A program made the position numbers and the translations under genes. The notes below the pieces were generated by a model. It was not told where the DNA came from. It was given only the letters and a program-made list of their open reading frames with translations, and made no database searches. A stretch of DNA of 42,330 nt from Oscillospiraceae bacterium (GTDB lineage: Bacteria > Bacillota > Clostridia > Oscillospirales > CAG-272): positions 1 to 42,330 of the forward strand of contig SVRM01000027.1 in assembly GCA_015064785.1 (NCBI GenBank), in the 5' to 3' direction. Position 1 is the stretch's first letter, and every line of letters starts with the position of its first letter. Shown one piece after another: positions 23,201-31,216 of this stretch.

Positions 23201-23242
23201 GATTCCCCCAAAAATAACATGATGTTCATTTAAGTGAACAGC

Positions 23243-23279
23243 AAATCCGTCTCCACGTGGCAGGAGACGGATTTTTTTT
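23243..23279 (+). terminator. Rho-independent terminator of the surface protein gene
   Basis: ATCCGTCTCC (23245-23254) pairs perfectly with GGAGACGGAT (23263-23272) around an 8-nt loop, followed by T8. A separate palindrome TGTTCA/TGAACA (23223-23228 and 23235-23240) lies just before it. Confidence 0.9.
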
Positions 23280-23310
23280 GCGGTTTGGTCATACTTTTTT
23301 TATATTTTCA

Positions 23311-23319
23311 TGGTATAAT
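23311..23319 (+). promoter_or_regulatory. Extended -10 promoter for the thioesterase gene
   Basis: TGGTATAAT (23311-23319) is a TGn-extended -10 box. No good -35 box lies at the right distance, as is usual for extended -10 promoters. The start codon is 31 nt downstream. Confidence 0.6.
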
Positions 23320-23350
23320 GAGGAAAAACCTCTGCAAAGGAGACATCCAG

Positions 23351-24103
23351 ATGTCCATTTTTCCCCGTTTCACCTATGAGGGTGATGTTATGGTTCATAT
23401 GTCCGATGCAGGCCGTATCTGCCGTGCGGCCGATCTGATGCGGTTCATGCAGGAATCCGCCACACGTCAGCTGGAGGCGCTCGGTCCGAACCTTGATACC
23501 CTGCTGTCTCTGGGACGCGCATTCATTTTAAGCCGCATTTCCATTGACTTCCCGACACCGGTGCATACCTTTGAGACGGTGCGCTGTACCACATGGCCGT
23601 GCTCGTCCAGCCGGGGTGCCGCGTTTGACCGTCATTTTGAGATTTTCTGCGGTGACAGTGATACCCGTATTGCCGCACGTGCCGCATCACAGTGGGCATT
23701 TCTCGATTACAAAAACCAGCGTCTTCTGCGCGTGGAGGACATCGACATTCCGTTCGCCCGCGACGAAACGATGACCACCTCCCTGCCCCTGCGCTTCCGG
23801 ATTCCAAAGGATGCTCCGCTGATACCCGTCGGCGAGAAGACCGTGCGCTATTCCGACATCGACACCAACCGTCATCTGAACAACACGCATTACTGTGATC
23901 TGTACTGCGATCATCTTCCCATCGAGGGAAAACGGATTGCCGCCCTCTCCATTGCCTTCCAGAAAGAAGCGCCGCTCGGGGAGACGATCTCCGTACTCCG
24001 TACAGAAGCACCCGATGAAAACGGAATTTATTACTTCCGCACGGTACGTCAGTCCGATGGGACTGTCAATACCGAGGCGATGGTACGGTTGACCGAGCTG
24101 TGA
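23351..24103 (+). CDS. Acyl-ACP thioesterase
   Basis: A 250-residue double hot-dog protein of the bacterial FatA/FatB-like family. It hydrolyses fatty acyl-ACP to free fatty acid and ACP, affecting membrane lipid or short fatty acid output. The N-terminal half begins FPRFTYEGDVMVHMSDAG and contains the first hot-dog helix (MRFMQESATRQLEALG). The second half carries RYSDIDTNRHLNNTHYCDL, the most conserved block of the family, with its Asp, Asn and His. The ATG at 23351 has AAAGGAG (23336-23342) 8 nt upstream, which rules out the longer frame from 23234. It is monocistronic with its own promoter and terminator. Confidence 0.88.
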   Translation: MSIFPRFTYEGDVMVHMSDAGRICRAADLMRFMQESATRQLEALGPNLDTLLSLGRAFILSRISIDFPTPVHTFETVRCTTWPCSSSRGAAFDRHFEIFCGDSDTRIAARAASQWAFLDYKNQRLLRVEDIDIPFARDETMTTSLPLRFRIPKDAPLIPVGEKTVRYSDIDTNRHLNNTHYCDLYCDHLPIEGKRIAALSIAFQKEAPLGETISVLRTEAPDENGIYYFRTVRQSDGTVNTEAMVRLTEL

Positions 24104-24120
24104 TATTCCGACAATCATAC

Positions 24121-24169
24121 TGCCGTTTCATACCTGTCCTGCAAGTACGAAACGGCAATTCTTTCTTTT
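24121..24169 (+). terminator. Rho-independent terminator of the thioesterase gene
   Basis: TGCCGTTTC (24121-24129) pairs with GAAACGGCA (24149-24157), and three further inner pairs extend the stem. ATTCTTTCTTTTG follows. Confidence 0.75.
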
Positions 24170-24180
24170 GTTTCTTTCAC

Positions 24181-24474
24181 ATTTCGCCCGCTGGGCGAAA
24201 TATATCACTCGCGTAAGCGAATATCACCTGCCAAAGGCAGATATCACATTTCCGCGTATGCGGAAATATATCACTCGGAGGTCGGGCTGTTGCACTTACG
24301 TGCCTCAGCCCAAGGGACTGCATGAATGCAGTCCGGAAGTTCTCCCTTGCCCCTCATCCGAGGGGCATTTTCATATGCGAAGACCCGCAGTCAGACTGCG
24401 GGTCGGCATGAAAACCGGGAAATTCGGGTCACTTCGTGACCCCGGGTTGCCGCAAGTTTTCAACTTGCAACAAC
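24181..24474. repeat. Array of about ten consecutive hairpins, four joined by ATATCAC linkers
   Basis: Almost every base can pair locally. Hairpin 1 is ATTTCGCCC/GGGCGAAAT (24181-24201). Hairpin 2 is TCGC/GCGA (24209-24220). Hairpin 3 is CTGCC/GGCAG (24228-24240). Hairpin 4 is ATTTCCGC/GCGGAAAT (24248-24267). Each of these is followed by the identical heptamer ATATCAC (24202, 24221, 24241, 24268). Then come GGGCTG/CAGCCC with inner GCAC/GTGC (24284-24311), GGACTGCAT/ATGCAGTCC (24315-24334), TGCCCCTC/GAGGGGCA (24348-24367, then TTTT), GACCCGCAGTC/GACTGCGGGTC (24382-24404, within TTTTCAT/ATGAAAA), GGGTCAC/GTGACCC (24426-24442) and GCAAGTT/AACTTGC (24452-24468). The stems differ in sequence, so this is not a CRISPR. 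It fills the gap between the thioesterase and glycyl radical enzyme genes. No gene is supported in 24104-24484. Confidence 0.8.
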
Positions 24475-24484
24475 CCCAGCCCCG

Positions 24485-26707
24485 TTATACACCGCCATTC
24501 TCCGTTCTTGCAATGACCTCATCCTTGACGTTTTCCGCCAGATTGACAAAGTAATCGGAATATCCCGCAACACGGACAAGCAGTGTACGGTAGTTTTCGG
24601 GATGTTCTCTTGCGTCGAGCAGATCCTTTTTGTCAATGACATTGAACTGAATTTCAAAGCAGTCGTTGTCCATAAAGGTACGAATGAAGCTGCACACCGC
24701 GGCGTTGCCATTTGGTGTTGTGATAAAATTCTTTGCAAAACGGTAGTTGGTCGCAATGCCGCCAATGCCCTTGCTCTGATCGAGCTTGGCAATCGAGTGC
24801 ATGACCGCCGTCGGACCGTTTTTGTCCATACCGCCGACAGCCCCCAGATGCTCGGACAACGCCATTCCCGCATGACGTCCGTCGGGCGTGGCATCGGTGA
24901 TGTATCCCATCTGTCCGTGGACAACATAGGCAAAGTAGCTCGGATGCGTCGTGCCGCCGATGGACGAGGTGTATTTTTTGACCTCGCTGTCAACAAAATT
25001 ATACATCTCGACCGCAAGCGCGTCCACCGATTCTTCGTTGTTGCCGAATTTTGCCGTACGGTTGAGGATATATTGGCGCATTGCCTCATCGTCTGCAAAG
25101 TCGGTTCGGCACATCCGCGCAAGATCACGCAGGGTGAGCCGCTTTTCCTCGTATACCAGCTGACGGATCGACGACAGCGAGTCAATGACATTGATGATGC
25201 CGGGGAAATTCGGGTAATTGAAGTTATATCTTGCACCGCCGGCGCCGGCATCGGTGCCGCTTGCGATACAGTCGTTCAGAAACGCACTTGCCAAAGGCGA
25301 TGCCGTGTATCTGCGGCGCATCTCCGTCAGCCACAGCACACCACCGACGTGCGATGCGATGATCTCCGCGATAACAGTCTTGAACAGCGAAAGGAATTTG
25401 TCCCACGTGTCAAGATCGTCAAGCGAAAAATCGACATCATGTGCCAGATAGGGATTCTGCTGCACACCGCCCCAGCCGGGACCGAGCGCCTTCAGAATCC
25501 CGACGGTATAGGGCTTCTGCTTTTCATAAAGGATATATTCAAATGCCTTGCACAGGTTGACATACGGTGTCGCGACGAGGATGTTGGCGGCGGCAACGGG
25601 CGTGATTTCAACGCAGGTGGAGTGGATATACTCCCGTGCATCCTCCGCCGATACCCCGGCATCCAGCAGTCCGCGCTGAACCACACGGTCGTTGAAGATG
25701 GCGGGACGGGTATAGCCCTGTGCGATGATCTCCATGCACAAACGCAGCAAATCTTGGGGCATATCCTCGGTATAGCAGACAGACACCGACGGATTGATGA
25801 GTCCCGTGGTACGGATGGCCTCAATGCACATATAGGTCAGCGCATTCCAGACGGGTTTTCCCGCGCGATCCACACCGCCGACCATCAGCGATGCCGGCCA
25901 GGAATCGTAAAGCTCATTGTGCTTGAAGTATAACTGTTCGATTAACTGCATCGCAAAGTCCCGTGTGATGCGTCCGGCGGCGATGTCGGCAGTGTAATAC
26001 GGATACAGATAGCGGTCGGGATGTCCGGTTAATGTGATATCATCAATCAGCGCCAGCGCAAACTGGACAAACCACATACTCTGGATTGCCTCATAAAAGG
26101 TACTTGCGGGCTTTGCCGGGATGCGTGTGAACATATCGGACAAAACCTCCAGCTGTGCACGGCGTTCTGCGTCCCCGGTCTGCGCGGCATAGGCGGCGAG
26201 CGTCTCCGAGGTTCGCTGACCGAAGCGGATCAAGCCTGCAAGCGAGGTTTCCATCGCCTGATAGGTGATGTCCTTTGCGTGCATATCGGGGTCGTGCAGA
26301 TCAAGTGCGGCGCGGTGTTCTCTGACGCGGGCAAGCACACCCTCGACGCCCTCATGAAGCAGCAGTTCATAGTCGATGACACGGTGTCCGGTGGAGGCGG
26401 TCTTTGCGCCCGAGGCATACTCGCCGACGGTATCGATGATCTGCCGTGCAGCTTCCACCTCGGCACGCTGCTCCTCTGTCATGGAATAGGCAAGCGAATA
26501 CCGTCCGACGAGCAGATCAAAGTCGCTGACCTCCACGGTGTAGTGGTCAAACATATACGCATCCATTTTTGCGCGGCGCAGGTTATGAAACTGCTCCCCG
26601 CGGGTTTCGAGAAATCCCTTGTGATAAAGATAATGGCGTTCTTCCCATTTGCGTCCATTGCGCCCGTTTTCAAATGCGGCGGTTTTGATTTCGGCTGTGG
26701 TCATCAT
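24485..26707 (-). CDS. Glycyl radical enzyme, pyruvate formate-lyase/dehydratase family, substrate unknown
   Basis: A 740-residue oxygen-sensitive radical enzyme. The C-terminal glycyl radical loop reads LVRVAGYSDYF (Gly715), the site activated by a radical-SAM activase. The active-site cysteine is Cys365 in YIHSTCVEITP. The Cys-x-Glu pattern is that of the eliminase subgroup (diol, glycerol and hydroxyproline dehydratases, choline lyase) rather than pyruvate formate-lyase, which has Cys-Cys. The PFL-type N-terminal domain spans most of residues 20-560. The substrate cannot be named from sequence. No activase gene is in the window, although most dehydratase-type enzymes have one adjacent. The ATG at 26707 has AAGGAG (26717-26722) upstream; a longer frame to 26836 crosses the promoter. 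It is divergent from the GH99-like lipoprotein gene. Confidence 0.85.
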   Translation of the reverse strand: MMTTAEIKTAAFENGRNGRKWEERHYLYHKGFLETRGEQFHNLRRAKMDAYMFDHYTVEVSDFDLLVGRYSLAYSMTEEQRAEVEAARQIIDTVGEYASGAKTASTGHRVIDYELLLHEGVEGVLARVREHRAALDLHDPDMHAKDITYQAMETSLAGLIRFGQRTSETLAAYAAQTGDAERRAQLEVLSDMFTRIPAKPASTFYEAIQSMWFVQFALALIDDITLTGHPDRYLYPYYTADIAAGRITRDFAMQLIEQLYFKHNELYDSWPASLMVGGVDRAGKPVWNALTYMCIEAIRTTGLINPSVSVCYTEDMPQDLLRLCMEIIAQGYTRPAIFNDRVVQRGLLDAGVSAEDAREYIHSTCVEITPVAAANILVATPYVNLCKAFEYILYEKQKPYTVGILKALGPGWGGVQQNPYLAHDVDFSLDDLDTWDKFLSLFKTVIAEIIASHVGGVLWLTEMRRRYTASPLASAFLNDCIASGTDAGAGGARYNFNYPNFPGIINVIDSLSSIRQLVYEEKRLTLRDLARMCRTDFADDEAMRQYILNRTAKFGNNEESVDALAVEMYNFVDSEVKKYTSSIGGTTHPSYFAYVVHGQMGYITDATPDGRHAGMALSEHLGAVGGMDKNGPTAVMHSIAKLDQSKGIGGIATNYRFAKNFITTPNGNAAVCSFIRTFMDNDCFEIQFNVIDKKDLLDAREHPENYRTLLVRVAGYSDYFVNLAENVKDEVIARTENGGV

Positions 26708-26746
26708 GGCATATCGCTCCTTCATCCGACAGATTTTTCTGCATCC

Positions 26747-26775
26747 ATCATACCATATCCGGCATTCCCTGTCAA
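26747..26775 (-). promoter_or_regulatory. Promoter for the glycyl radical enzyme gene
   Basis: Reading leftward, a perfect TTGACA (26775-26770) and TATGAT (26752-26747) with a 17-nt spacer, about 40 nt before the start codon. Confidence 0.8.
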
Positions 26776-26824
26776 GTATTTCCCACCGAAAAACGCGGGT
26801 ATCCGGGGAATTTTCCGTCTGCTC

Positions 26825-26853
26825 TTGCACTTGCAATCCATTCGTGGTATAAT
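26825..26853 (+). promoter_or_regulatory. Promoter for the GH99-like lipoprotein gene
   Basis: TTGCAC (26825-26830) and TATAAT (26848-26853) with a 17-nt spacer, and a TGG extension before the -10 box. It is only 49 nt from the divergent promoter of the glycyl radical enzyme gene. Confidence 0.8.
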
Positions 26854-26889
26854 ATGGATATCACAGAATCCATCCCGGAGGTATACACC

Positions 26890-29313
26890 ATGCGAATAAA
26901 AAACATTCTACTGAAAATCCTGCTTCTGACGCTGCTCTGCTGTCTGTGCTTCACGGCATGTCAGACAGACCCCGGTACGCCGTCCGGCACCGATACCGCC
27001 GATACCGTACCGACCATCACCGCCGAAACAGAGGCGGAAACGCTTCCCGCAGGAATCAAGAGCCGGACACCGACCTACCGCGACATGTACAATGCCGCCG
27101 TCGAAAAGGAAGCCTTGCAGGTTCCAAAAGGCGAAACCGCCGGATTCCGCTTTTCCGTGGGTGCGCCGTTTGACCGGCTGACAGTCTGCTGTCCGTCCTG
27201 GTCGGATGACATCGGTACCATGCGCTTTACGCTGTATGCATGGGACAAAAACTACGATATCACCGTTTCCGGCACAGCACTCGCGTCCGAGGAATACATC
27301 GACTATCCCGACAACGCCGAGCTTGACTTTGCGTTTGGCGAACAGCCTGCAGGCGAATATATTCTGCTGATCAGCGACACCGAGCAGGCCGTCGGCGTCT
27401 GGAACTTCTTCTCTGACGTGTCAGGCGGTCTGGTCTACAAGAACGGGCAGGAATTCCCGGGCGAATTTCAGGCATCGATCCATTTCACAATGACGCCGGA
27501 GCAGCCGTTCTCCCCGTGCTCCTCGCAGGTCGATCTGTCAAAGGTCGTCAAAACACCTGATCCCGTTGTTTATCCGGACGATCACATTCTCAATGTCCGT
27601 GATGCCGCACCGTCCTCGTGGGATGCGACAGACGGGCTGGGGCGCGTTCTGCCGACGAGCGAGGAAACAGGGGATCTGCGTGAGGACCGCTTTGTCGGTC
27701 TGTTCTACTGGACCTGGCACGCGGTCATCGGCTCCTCCAATGAGGCCAACAACAACACCGCAATCATGGCGGAATATCCCGAGGCGAAAAATGACGTTAA
27801 TCATCCCGTCTGGGGCAATCTCGGTCAGTCCAACCACTGGGACGAGCCGCTGTACGGCTATTACACGACCGTGGACAAGTGGGTTCTGCGCCATCATGCC
27901 GAGCTGCTTGCCGATGCCGGTGTCGATGTTATCATATTCGATAACACCAACGGCACGCAGACATGGCGTTCGTCTTACATTGCGCTTCTGGAAACGTTCG
28001 CCGAAGCGCGTGCCGATGGTGTCAAAACGCCGCAGATTGCGTTCCTGCTTCCGTTCTCGGCAGGTGAAAACACGAACATTCAGCTGGAAAATCTGTATCT
28101 GGACATCTACCGCGAGTCCAGGTATCAGGATCTGTGGTTCTACTGGAAAGGCAAGCCGCTGATTATGGCGTATCCCGATGACCTTGACCGCAACGATCCG
28201 CTGCAGGGCGAGATCTACGATTTCTTCACCTTCCGCCCGGGTCAGCCGTCGTATACCGCAGGCTCGTCGCACAAAAACCACTGGGGCTGGCTGTCCGTTT
28301 ATCCGCAGCAGGTCTATTACAACAAGGACGGCACGCCGGAGCAGATGACCGTCGGCGTTGCCCAGAACCATTCCGCCGAGGCAGGACTTACCGCGATGAA
28401 CGGCGAGGGTGTCTTCGGACGCACCTACACCTCGGAGGGCTACGATACGCGCGAGGATGCGGTGCTGTGGGGGGCCAACTTCGCCGAGCAGTTTGCATAT
28501 GCGCTGGAGGTCGATCCGGAGTTCATTTTCATCACCGGCTGGAACGAATGGATTGCCAGCCGCGTTGAGGAGTGGCAGGGTGTCAAAAACGCCTTCCCCG
28601 ATCAGTTTGACGTGACCAACAGCCGCGACATCGAACCGTCCGCCGGCATTTTACAGGATCACTATTACAATCAGATGGTCTCCTACATCAGACGCTTCAA
28701 GGGCTGTGAGACGGCACCGGTTTCCGCAGAACAGATCACGATTGACATTCACGGCGATCTCTCCCAGTGGGATTCCGTTCCCGCCGTCTACTACGATTAT
28801 ATCGGCGATACCCTTGACCGGAATGCCGACGGCTACATCGGCACACACTACGAAAACACGACAGGACGCAACGACATTGTGCTTGCCCGCGCGGCACACG
28901 ATGCGGACAAGCTCTATTTCTATGTCGAATGCGCCGAGAACATCACACCCGACACCGAGGGTGCATGGATGCGTCTGCTGCTGAACACGGCGGAGGACGC
29001 GGATGCATGGGAGGGCTATGCGTACATTCTGAACCGAGAAACGGCAGGTGTACTGGAACGCTCCCGCGGCGGCTGGAACTGGGAGCAGGTCGGCGAGGTC
29101 GATTATGCGGTCACGGGCAAGGTTTTGCAGGTCTGTATTCCGAAAACAGCACTCGGCATCACAGGCGATGACTTTGTTCTGCGCTTCAAGTGGGCAGACA
29201 ACAATCTTCTTGAAAACGAATCAGGCGAGGTTGACATTCTTGATTTCTATCAGTTTGGTGATGCCGCGCCGGGAGAACGGTATCAGTATCGGTATACCGC
29301 TCAAAATTCATAA
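26890..29313 (+). CDS. Lipoprotein with GH99/GH71-like TIM barrel and C-terminal CBM9-like domain
   Basis: An 807-residue exported lipoprotein. The signal (KILLLTLLCCLCFTAC) puts the acylated cysteine at residue 24, followed by a Thr/Glu-rich linker to about 55. An N-terminal beta-rich region (60-215) precedes a TIM-barrel region (about 270-600) with FVGLFYWTWHAV, DAGVDVIIFDNTNG and FIFITGWNEWIASR. The last is like the GxNEW end-of-barrel motif of GH99, GH71 and WbsX-type proteins. The C-terminal 180 residues (ITIDIHGDLSQWDSVP, KLYFYVECAENITPD) look like a CBM9/DOMON-type sugar-binding domain. Such proteins probably act on mannan or other glycans at the cell surface; the exact activity is unknown. 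CGGAGG (26876-26881) precedes the ATG at 26890. It is monocistronic. Confidence 0.7.
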   Translation: MRIKNILLKILLLTLLCCLCFTACQTDPGTPSGTDTADTVPTITAETEAETLPAGIKSRTPTYRDMYNAAVEKEALQVPKGETAGFRFSVGAPFDRLTVCCPSWSDDIGTMRFTLYAWDKNYDITVSGTALASEEYIDYPDNAELDFAFGEQPAGEYILLISDTEQAVGVWNFFSDVSGGLVYKNGQEFPGEFQASIHFTMTPEQPFSPCSSQVDLSKVVKTPDPVVYPDDHILNVRDAAPSSWDATDGLGRVLPTSEETGDLREDRFVGLFYWTWHAVIGSSNEANNNTAIMAEYPEAKNDVNHPVWGNLGQSNHWDEPLYGYYTTVDKWVLRHHAELLADAGVDVIIFDNTNGTQTWRSSYIALLETFAEARADGVKTPQIAFLLPFSAGENTNIQLENLYLDIYRESRYQDLWFYWKGKPLIMAYPDDLDRNDPLQGEIYDFFTFRPGQPSYTAGSSHKNHWGWLSVYPQQVYYNKDGTPEQMTVGVAQNHSAEAGLTAMNGEGVFGRTYTSEGYDTREDAVLWGANFAEQFAYALEVDPEFIFITGWNEWIASRVEEWQGVKNAFPDQFDVTNSRDIEPSAGILQDHYYNQMVSYIRRFKGCETAPVSAEQITIDIHGDLSQWDSVPAVYYDYIGDTLDRNADGYIGTHYENTTGRNDIVLARAAHDADKLYFYVECAENITPDTEGAWMRLLLNTAEDADAWEGYAYILNRETAGVLERSRGGWNWEQVGEVDYAVTGKVLQVCIPKTALGITGDDFVLRFKWADNNLLENESGEVDILDFYQFGDAAPGERYQYRYTAQNS

Positions 29314-29325
29314 TCCGATCGACCC

Positions 29326-29363
29326 GGATAGCTGCAAAAATCGTTTTGCAGCTATCCTTTTTT
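29326..29363 (+). terminator. Rho-independent terminator of the GH99-like gene
   Basis: A perfect 14-bp stem GGATAGCTGCAAAA (29326-29339) and TTTTGCAGCTATCC (29344-29357), a 4-nt loop and T6. One of the strongest terminators in the window. Confidence 0.95.
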
Positions 29364-29371
29364 GATACCTA

Positions 29372-29429
29372 TTGACAAATGAGATTCGATATGATATAAT
29401 ATCGTTAGTCGATATCATAACACGATATC
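29372..29429 (+). promoter_or_regulatory. Promoter and probable PadR autoregulatory operators
   Basis: TTGACA (29372-29377) and TATAAT (29395-29400) with a 17-nt spacer. A dyad CGATAT (29387-29392) and ATATCG (29399-29404) straddles the -10 box, and two further copies of CGATATC lie at 29410-29416 and 29423-29429. PadR repressors bind ATATC/GATAT dyads in their own promoters, so autorepression is likely. Confidence 0.7.
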
Positions 29430-29449
29430 AAGGAAAGGAGGCATCTCCA

Positions 29450-29833
29450 GTGCCGAAAAAATCACTTGGTACCCTGACAGAATCCATGTTTTATGTCCTG
29501 CTTTCTTTGCGCGGGATGTCAGCACTCTGCGGAACGGAAATTGCCGCACGGATTGCCGAAATCGGCGGCGGTTCTGTGGAAATCGGTCCGGCAACCCTGT
29601 ACACGGTACTCGGAAAATTCCGGGATGCGGGGTATATTGAGGAAGTTGACGACACATCTGCTGTCGGACGGATGCGGCTCTACCGTCTGACCGATGCCGG
29701 TGCGGCGGCGTGTGAGCGGGAATATGACCGACTGCGCCGCTGCATCAGCGATGCAGATGCCGTATTTTCATCAGATATGAGGTATGCCCGTGAAGCTGCA
29801 CAGAATTCAGATCCCGCCCTGCAGACCGTATGA
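29450..29833 (+). CDS. PadR-family transcriptional regulator
   Basis: A 127-residue winged-helix repressor. The N-terminus (TESMFYVLLSLRGMSALCGTE) and the wing region (GPATLYTVLGKFRDAGYIEEV, with the PATLY signature near residue 47) are typical of PadR. The C-terminal helix (ACEREYDRLRRCISDAD) would form the dimer. The GTG at 29450 has AAAGGAGG (29434-29441) 8 nt upstream. Its stop lies 44 nt inside the next gene, which encodes a DUF2812 membrane protein, a common PadR target in Bacillota. The ligand or inducer is unknown. Confidence 0.9.
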   Translation: MPKKSLGTLTESMFYVLLSLRGMSALCGTEIAARIAEIGGGSVEIGPATLYTVLGKFRDAGYIEEVDDTSAVGRMRLYRLTDAGAAACEREYDRLRRCISDADAVFSSDMRYAREAAQNSDPALQTV

Positions 29834-31049
29834 GATCAACGCCGCACAAAGCTGGCTGTCAGACATGAGTGCGGCGGGACTCCATCCGGAACCGGATTTC
29901 ATCTTTGCCGGACTTGCGTTTTTCGAGCGCGGCGAGGCACGGCGGTATCGCTACCGGTTCGATATCGCAAAACCCGCAACGATGTTTGACGACGGCGGCG
30001 TGGAAGAAGAAAAGCAGCGCATCTGTGCCGCCGCCGGCTGGGAGCTTGTCGGCATCTGGGGAGACTTTGCGGTTTACCGTTCTCCCGATGATGCGGCGGA
30101 AGACATCCCGGAGCTGCACACCGACCCTGCCCTGCACGCCGCGGCATACAAAAAAGTACGGCGGCGCGCACTCGGTTCGCTGATCTGGATTGTCATTTTA
30201 GCAATGATCTGGATCAAAATGATGTTTGATGGTGACGCGCTTCTGGATGCGGTACTCGGCGTGGGACTGTACAGCCGCCTTCTGTCGGCTGTCATCATTC
30301 TATGGGCGCTGTATCTTGGGGTGGAGCATGTCGTTTCGCTTCACACCTTCTGCCGCCGTCTCCAGCGTGCCGCACGCGGCGAACCTGTCTCACCGTCCGA
30401 GCAGGAGGAGGTACGCACAGAGCGCAACTGGCACAGCCGCGCATGGCCCCGCAGAATGGCATTCATCGCCAGCTTTCTTCTGATCGGCGCATGGCTGCTC
30501 TCCGGCTTTGCATCATTTTTGCAGGCGGCAGATGAGAAAAACACCGTCGACCTCCCCGGCAGCGAAGACCGTCTGCCATTTGCGCTGATGCAGGATCTAT
30601 ACCCGGACAGCACATTTTCCTATTCTTCCATGGATTGGACAAACGAAATCCGACAGCGAAAGGATCTATGCATTCCCGTGCATTTGCAGGTATTGCAGAA
30701 CGGAACCATTACGCACCCGGACGGAACATCGGTCAGCGGCGGTCTGACGGTGCGCTATATCGAAACGGTATCGGAAAAATTTACCGCCCTGCTCGTCAGA
30801 CAGTACCGGTATTCCGATGAGCACGACAAGCATTTCGGCGGATACCGTACCCTCTCCCAAGAACTGCGCGACAGCATTGCTGCCGTATCGGACGCCCCTG
30901 AGGTCTATACCTACACCGCACGATTCCCGACGGTGCTGATCCAATGGGGAAAACGACTGCTCTATATCAATTACTACGGCGATGCGTATTCCTCCCCGGA
31001 TGCGGTTGTCCGTGCCATGCTTGCCGCACTTGCTGTTACAAAACCATGA
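29790..31049 (+). CDS. DUF2812 domain membrane protein
   Basis: A 419-residue protein. The N-terminal DUF2812 domain (about 8-100) has AAQSWLSDMSAAGLHPE, RYRYRFDIAKP and AAGWELVGIWGDFAVYRS. Membrane helices follow at about 134-152, 158-182 and 226-248, then an extracellular domain of about 170 residues. PadR-DUF2812 gene pairs are frequent in Bacillota, and some influence membrane stress or drug tolerance; the function here is unknown. The gene overlaps padR. The GTG at 29790 is preferred (VKLHRIQIPP) because GAGG (29779-29782) is 7 nt upstream, whereas the ATG at 29784 is only 1 nt from it. No clear terminator follows. Confidence 0.7.
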   Translation: MKLHRIQIPPCRPYEINAAQSWLSDMSAAGLHPEPDFIFAGLAFFERGEARRYRYRFDIAKPATMFDDGGVEEEKQRICAAAGWELVGIWGDFAVYRSPDDAAEDIPELHTDPALHAAAYKKVRRRALGSLIWIVILAMIWIKMMFDGDALLDAVLGVGLYSRLLSAVIILWALYLGVEHVVSLHTFCRRLQRAARGEPVSPSEQEEVRTERNWHSRAWPRRMAFIASFLLIGAWLLSGFASFLQAADEKNTVDLPGSEDRLPFALMQDLYPDSTFSYSSMDWTNEIRQRKDLCIPVHLQVLQNGTITHPDGTSVSGGLTVRYIETVSEKFTALLVRQYRYSDEHDKHFGGYRTLSQELRDSIAAVSDAPEVYTYTARFPTVLIQWGKRLLYINYYGDAYSSPDAVVRAMLAALAVTKP

Positions 31050-31119
31050 AGAAACCGTAACTTTTTGCGGATTTGATATTCAAAACGGCTGTCTGCGTAC
31101 CTAAAATGCGCAAAACCTC

Positions 31120-31148
31120 TTGATTTTTCGGTGATTTTTTGATATAAT
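31120..31148 (+). promoter_or_regulatory. Promoter for the zinc-ribbon membrane protein gene
   Basis: TTGATT (31120-31125) and TATAAT (31143-31148) with a 17-nt spacer. The start codon is 68 nt downstream. The intergenic space 31050-31119 holds nothing else recognised. Confidence 0.7.
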
Positions 31149-31216
31149 AATTATATTCATATTAAAAATTCACCCGTATTTTCCAAAGAAATCATACATA
31201 AGAGAGGTTCTTTGCA

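Noticed and set aside
23223-23240. TGTTCA/TGAACA palindrome as a LexA (SOS) box
   Set aside because: The Gram-positive SOS box is GAAC-N4-GTTC. The arms here have the opposite order, and the site lies between a stop codon and a terminator.
24181-24474. The hairpin string as a CRISPR array
   Set aside because: The palindromes differ in sequence, no repeat of 23 bp or more recurs, spacers of 30 nt are absent and no cas gene is in the window.
24602-25933. A 443-residue + strand frame inside the glycyl radical enzyme gene
   Set aside because: Antisense shadow. The - strand has the glycyl radical loop and the active-site cysteine.
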